A stretch of DNA of 16,002 bases from an uncultured Clostridia bacterium (GTDB taxonomy: Bacteria; Bacillota; Clostridia; Christensenellales; UBA1242). The notes under the pieces were generated by a model. It saw nothing but the letters and a program-made list of their open reading frames with translations, did no database searches and had not been told where the DNA came from. A program made the position numbers and the translations under genes. Positions 14,938 through 16,002 of the stretch are shown here, one piece after another. Location: NCBI GenBank assembly GCA_944372715.1, contig CALVZZ010000003.1:1-16002 (forward strand), read 5' to 3'. Each line of letters starts with the position of its first letter. The stretch's first letter is position 1.

Positions 14938-14966
14938 ATTATAGTCCGAACTAGTCATTTTGTCAA
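14938..14966 (-). promoter_or_regulatory. Perfect consensus sigma-A promoter of the GLUG protein gene
   Basis: On the minus strand TTGACA (14961-14966) and TATAAT (14938-14943) are separated by exactly 17 bases, a 12/12 consensus match. Transcription should start near 14931, giving a leader of about 20 bases that holds AGGAG (14916-14920). Confidence 0.93.
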
Positions 14967-15030
14967 TATGCTTTCTTTTAAAATGTTTGCAATGTTTTGA
15001 TGATTTTGTTAAAAATGTACATTAAAGTTT

Positions 15031-15044
15031 TTTATTCGACAAAA
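15031..15044 (-). promoter_or_regulatory. Spo0A box upstream of the spoIIE-like gene
   Basis: The minus strand reads TTTTGTCGAATAAA, which contains the complete core TGTCGAA and its usual T-rich and A-rich flanks. It ends 41 bases before the ATG of the spoIIE-like gene. If TATTTT at 15061-15066 is the -10 box, the Spo0A box covers the -35 position, as at Spo0A-activated spoIIG and spoIIE promoters of Bacillus (established knowledge). Confidence 0.65.
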
Positions 15045-15085
15045 TTGTGTTAGTAATAAATATTTTTATGTTTTAAAATTTTTTT

Positions 15086-16002
15086 ATGAATAAATTATTT
15101 TTTGTTTTCAAATATTTTGGTTTTTTTGTATTGTTTTACATACTTGCAGGTGCCGGTATTAATTTAATTACATTTCCATTTGCCATTGGTCTTTTTTTAA
15201 GTTTGGTTTGGTGTGGACAAAAAAGTTATATTTTAGCTCCTTTGTATGTTGGTGCAAGTTTACTTCAAAGTCCAACATTACAAGCGCTAATATCTTCTTT
15301 AAGTGCAGTTGGTGTGATTTTAATCGTTTGCGGCATACATACAAAATTAAAAAAACCTATAAAACTATCTCTCTATTTTGTATATGCCTTAATATCTCAA
15401 ATAGGATATGTTTTTAGTGAAGTGTATTTTAATTCTTCTATAATAATTCCTTTTATAACTGTTGTGTCTTCAATTTTATTTATGCAGTGTTGCAATCAAA
15501 TTTTTAGTGCAATGTTAGTTAGGGGAATAAATTATAAACTTTCAAGTCTGGAAATTATTTCTTGTTTTGTTTTACTTTGTGCAATTTCTTGTGGATTAAC
15601 TGCATTTAATTTTTGGGGATTTGAAATTGTAAAGATGTTTGCAGTTTTTGTAATTTTATTGTCAACCTACACTTTTAATGCTTCTGCAACATTGATAACT
15701 TCCATCACAGTTGGACTTGGAAGCTTATTATTTATGAACAATCCTGAATTTCTCGCACCTTTTTCACTGTTTGGACTTTCTGCCGTTGCTTTTAAAAGTA
15801 AATATAAGTTTATTCCTTGTATTGCTATAATTTGTTTAGATTTATGTTTAGGATATTTTGTTGGAGTTTATTATTCTTATTCATATATAAGTGCATTGCC
15901 TTGTTTGATATCTGCCATTGTATTTATGTGTTTGCCAAAAAAATTGTTAGAAAATTTAAGTGGTGTTATATCTTCAAATTCTTCTAGTATGGCAATGAGA
16001 AA
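15086..16002 (+). CDS. spoIIE: Polytopic membrane protein, probable N-terminal half of stage II sporulation protein E (partial)
   Basis: The frame is open to the window end: 305 codons plus two bases. The visible part is almost entirely hydrophobic, with about ten membrane helices (roughly 11-41, 47-61, 68-84, 95-111, 117-135, 155-172, 179-195, 200-217, 242-260, 266-284). A Gly-rich segment (ITVGLGSLLF) is followed by SLFGLSAVAFKSKYK, and CLPKKLLENLSGVISSNSSSMAMR closes the visible part. SpoIIE proteins begin with about 10 helices and about 330 residues of membrane region before the PP2C-type phosphatase domain that dephosphorylates SpoIIAA and activates sigma-F in the forespore. Length, topology and the perfect Spo0A box upstream agree with this. 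The phosphatase domain lies beyond the window, so the call is inference. No Shine-Dalgarno sequence precedes the ATG; an in-frame TAA at 15074 rules out an earlier start. Confidence 0.65.
   Translation, partial: MNKLFFVFKYFGFFVLFYILAGAGINLITFPFAIGLFLSLVWCGQKSYILAPLYVGASLLQSPTLQALISSLSAVGVILIVCGIHTKLKKPIKLSLYFVYALISQIGYVFSEVYFNSSIIIPFITVVSSILFMQCCNQIFSAMLVRGINYKLSSLEIISCFVLLCAISCGLTAFNFWGFEIVKMFAVFVILLSTYTFNASATLITSITVGLGSLLFMNNPEFLAPFSLFGLSAVAFKSKYKFIPCIAIICLDLCLGYFVGVYYSYSYISALPCLISAIVFMCLPKKLLENLSGVISSNSSSMAMR

Noticed and set aside
14956..14967. Second Spo0A box (TTTTGTCAATA)
   Set aside because: These bases are the reverse complement of the TTGACA -35 element of the GLUG gene promoter and lack the CGAA core.
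15208..15417. 69-residue plus-strand frame
   Set aside because: It is out of frame within the spoIIE-like gene, which is open from 15086 to the window end.
1..16002. CRISPR arrays, tRNA/rRNA genes, IS elements, riboswitches
   Set aside because: No regularly spaced repeats, cloverleaf-like sequences, transposase frames or long structured leaders were seen by eye; covariance-model searches could not be run.

Overview
The window is AT-rich (roughly 30% G+C by eye) chromosomal DNA from a low-GC Firmicute, most likely an uncultured gut-type Clostridia lineage. The reasons are consensus sigma-A promoters, AAGGAGG-type ribosome sites, U-tract hairpin terminators, and sporulation-associated genes: spoVG, the membrane part of a SpoIIE-like protein, and a probable spore-layer protein. 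No RNA genes, IS elements, CRISPR arrays or phage genes were seen.

Layout. 1-3153 (+) is the 3' part of a very large surface protein: the tail of an M6-like metalloprotease, two LRR-Ig modules, a DUF5011-like Ig domain and a C-terminal membrane anchor. 3230-3793 (+) is a small four-helix membrane protein that resembles KwaA of the Kiwa anti-phage system, with no KwaB partner in view. It converges on 3825-4478 (-), a conserved Clostridia protein of probable spore-layer type behind a sigma-K-like promoter. Divergent from that gene is a tightly packed housekeeping operon, 4631-8599 (+): rpiB, a degenerate GT2/DPM-synthase-like membrane protein, an M29 aminopeptidase, GAPDH and inorganic pyrophosphatase. 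The last gene overlaps the 3' end of murC (-, 8570-9859) by 30 bp, and the operon's apparent terminator lies inside murC. Divergent from murC is spoVG (+, TTG start), which ends in its own terminator. A consensus-like promoter then drives an NrnA-type DHH phosphoesterase, followed by a divergent guanylate kinase with its own promoter. That gene converges, through a symmetric terminator, on a 946-residue GLUG-repeat surface protein (-, 12070-14910), whose promoter is a perfect TTGACA-17-TATAAT. Divergent from it, and cut by the window end, is a polytopic membrane protein that fits the N-terminal half of SpoIIE. A perfect Spo0A box lies 41 bp upstream of its start codon.

How the genes fit together. 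The window mixes central metabolism (pentose phosphate, glycolysis, pyrophosphate removal), cell-wall synthesis (murC), nucleotide and RNA turnover (gmk, nrnA-like) and a sporulation layer (spoVG, spoIIE-like, coat-like gene), separated by two large accessory surface proteins and one possible defence orphan. Three convergent gene junctions are present. Two use a shared bidirectional hairpin, and the third overlaps coding sequences. Three track-style starts are revised from ribosome sites, promoters or partial-gene context: the 5' partial gene, the M29 peptidase and the guanylate kinase.
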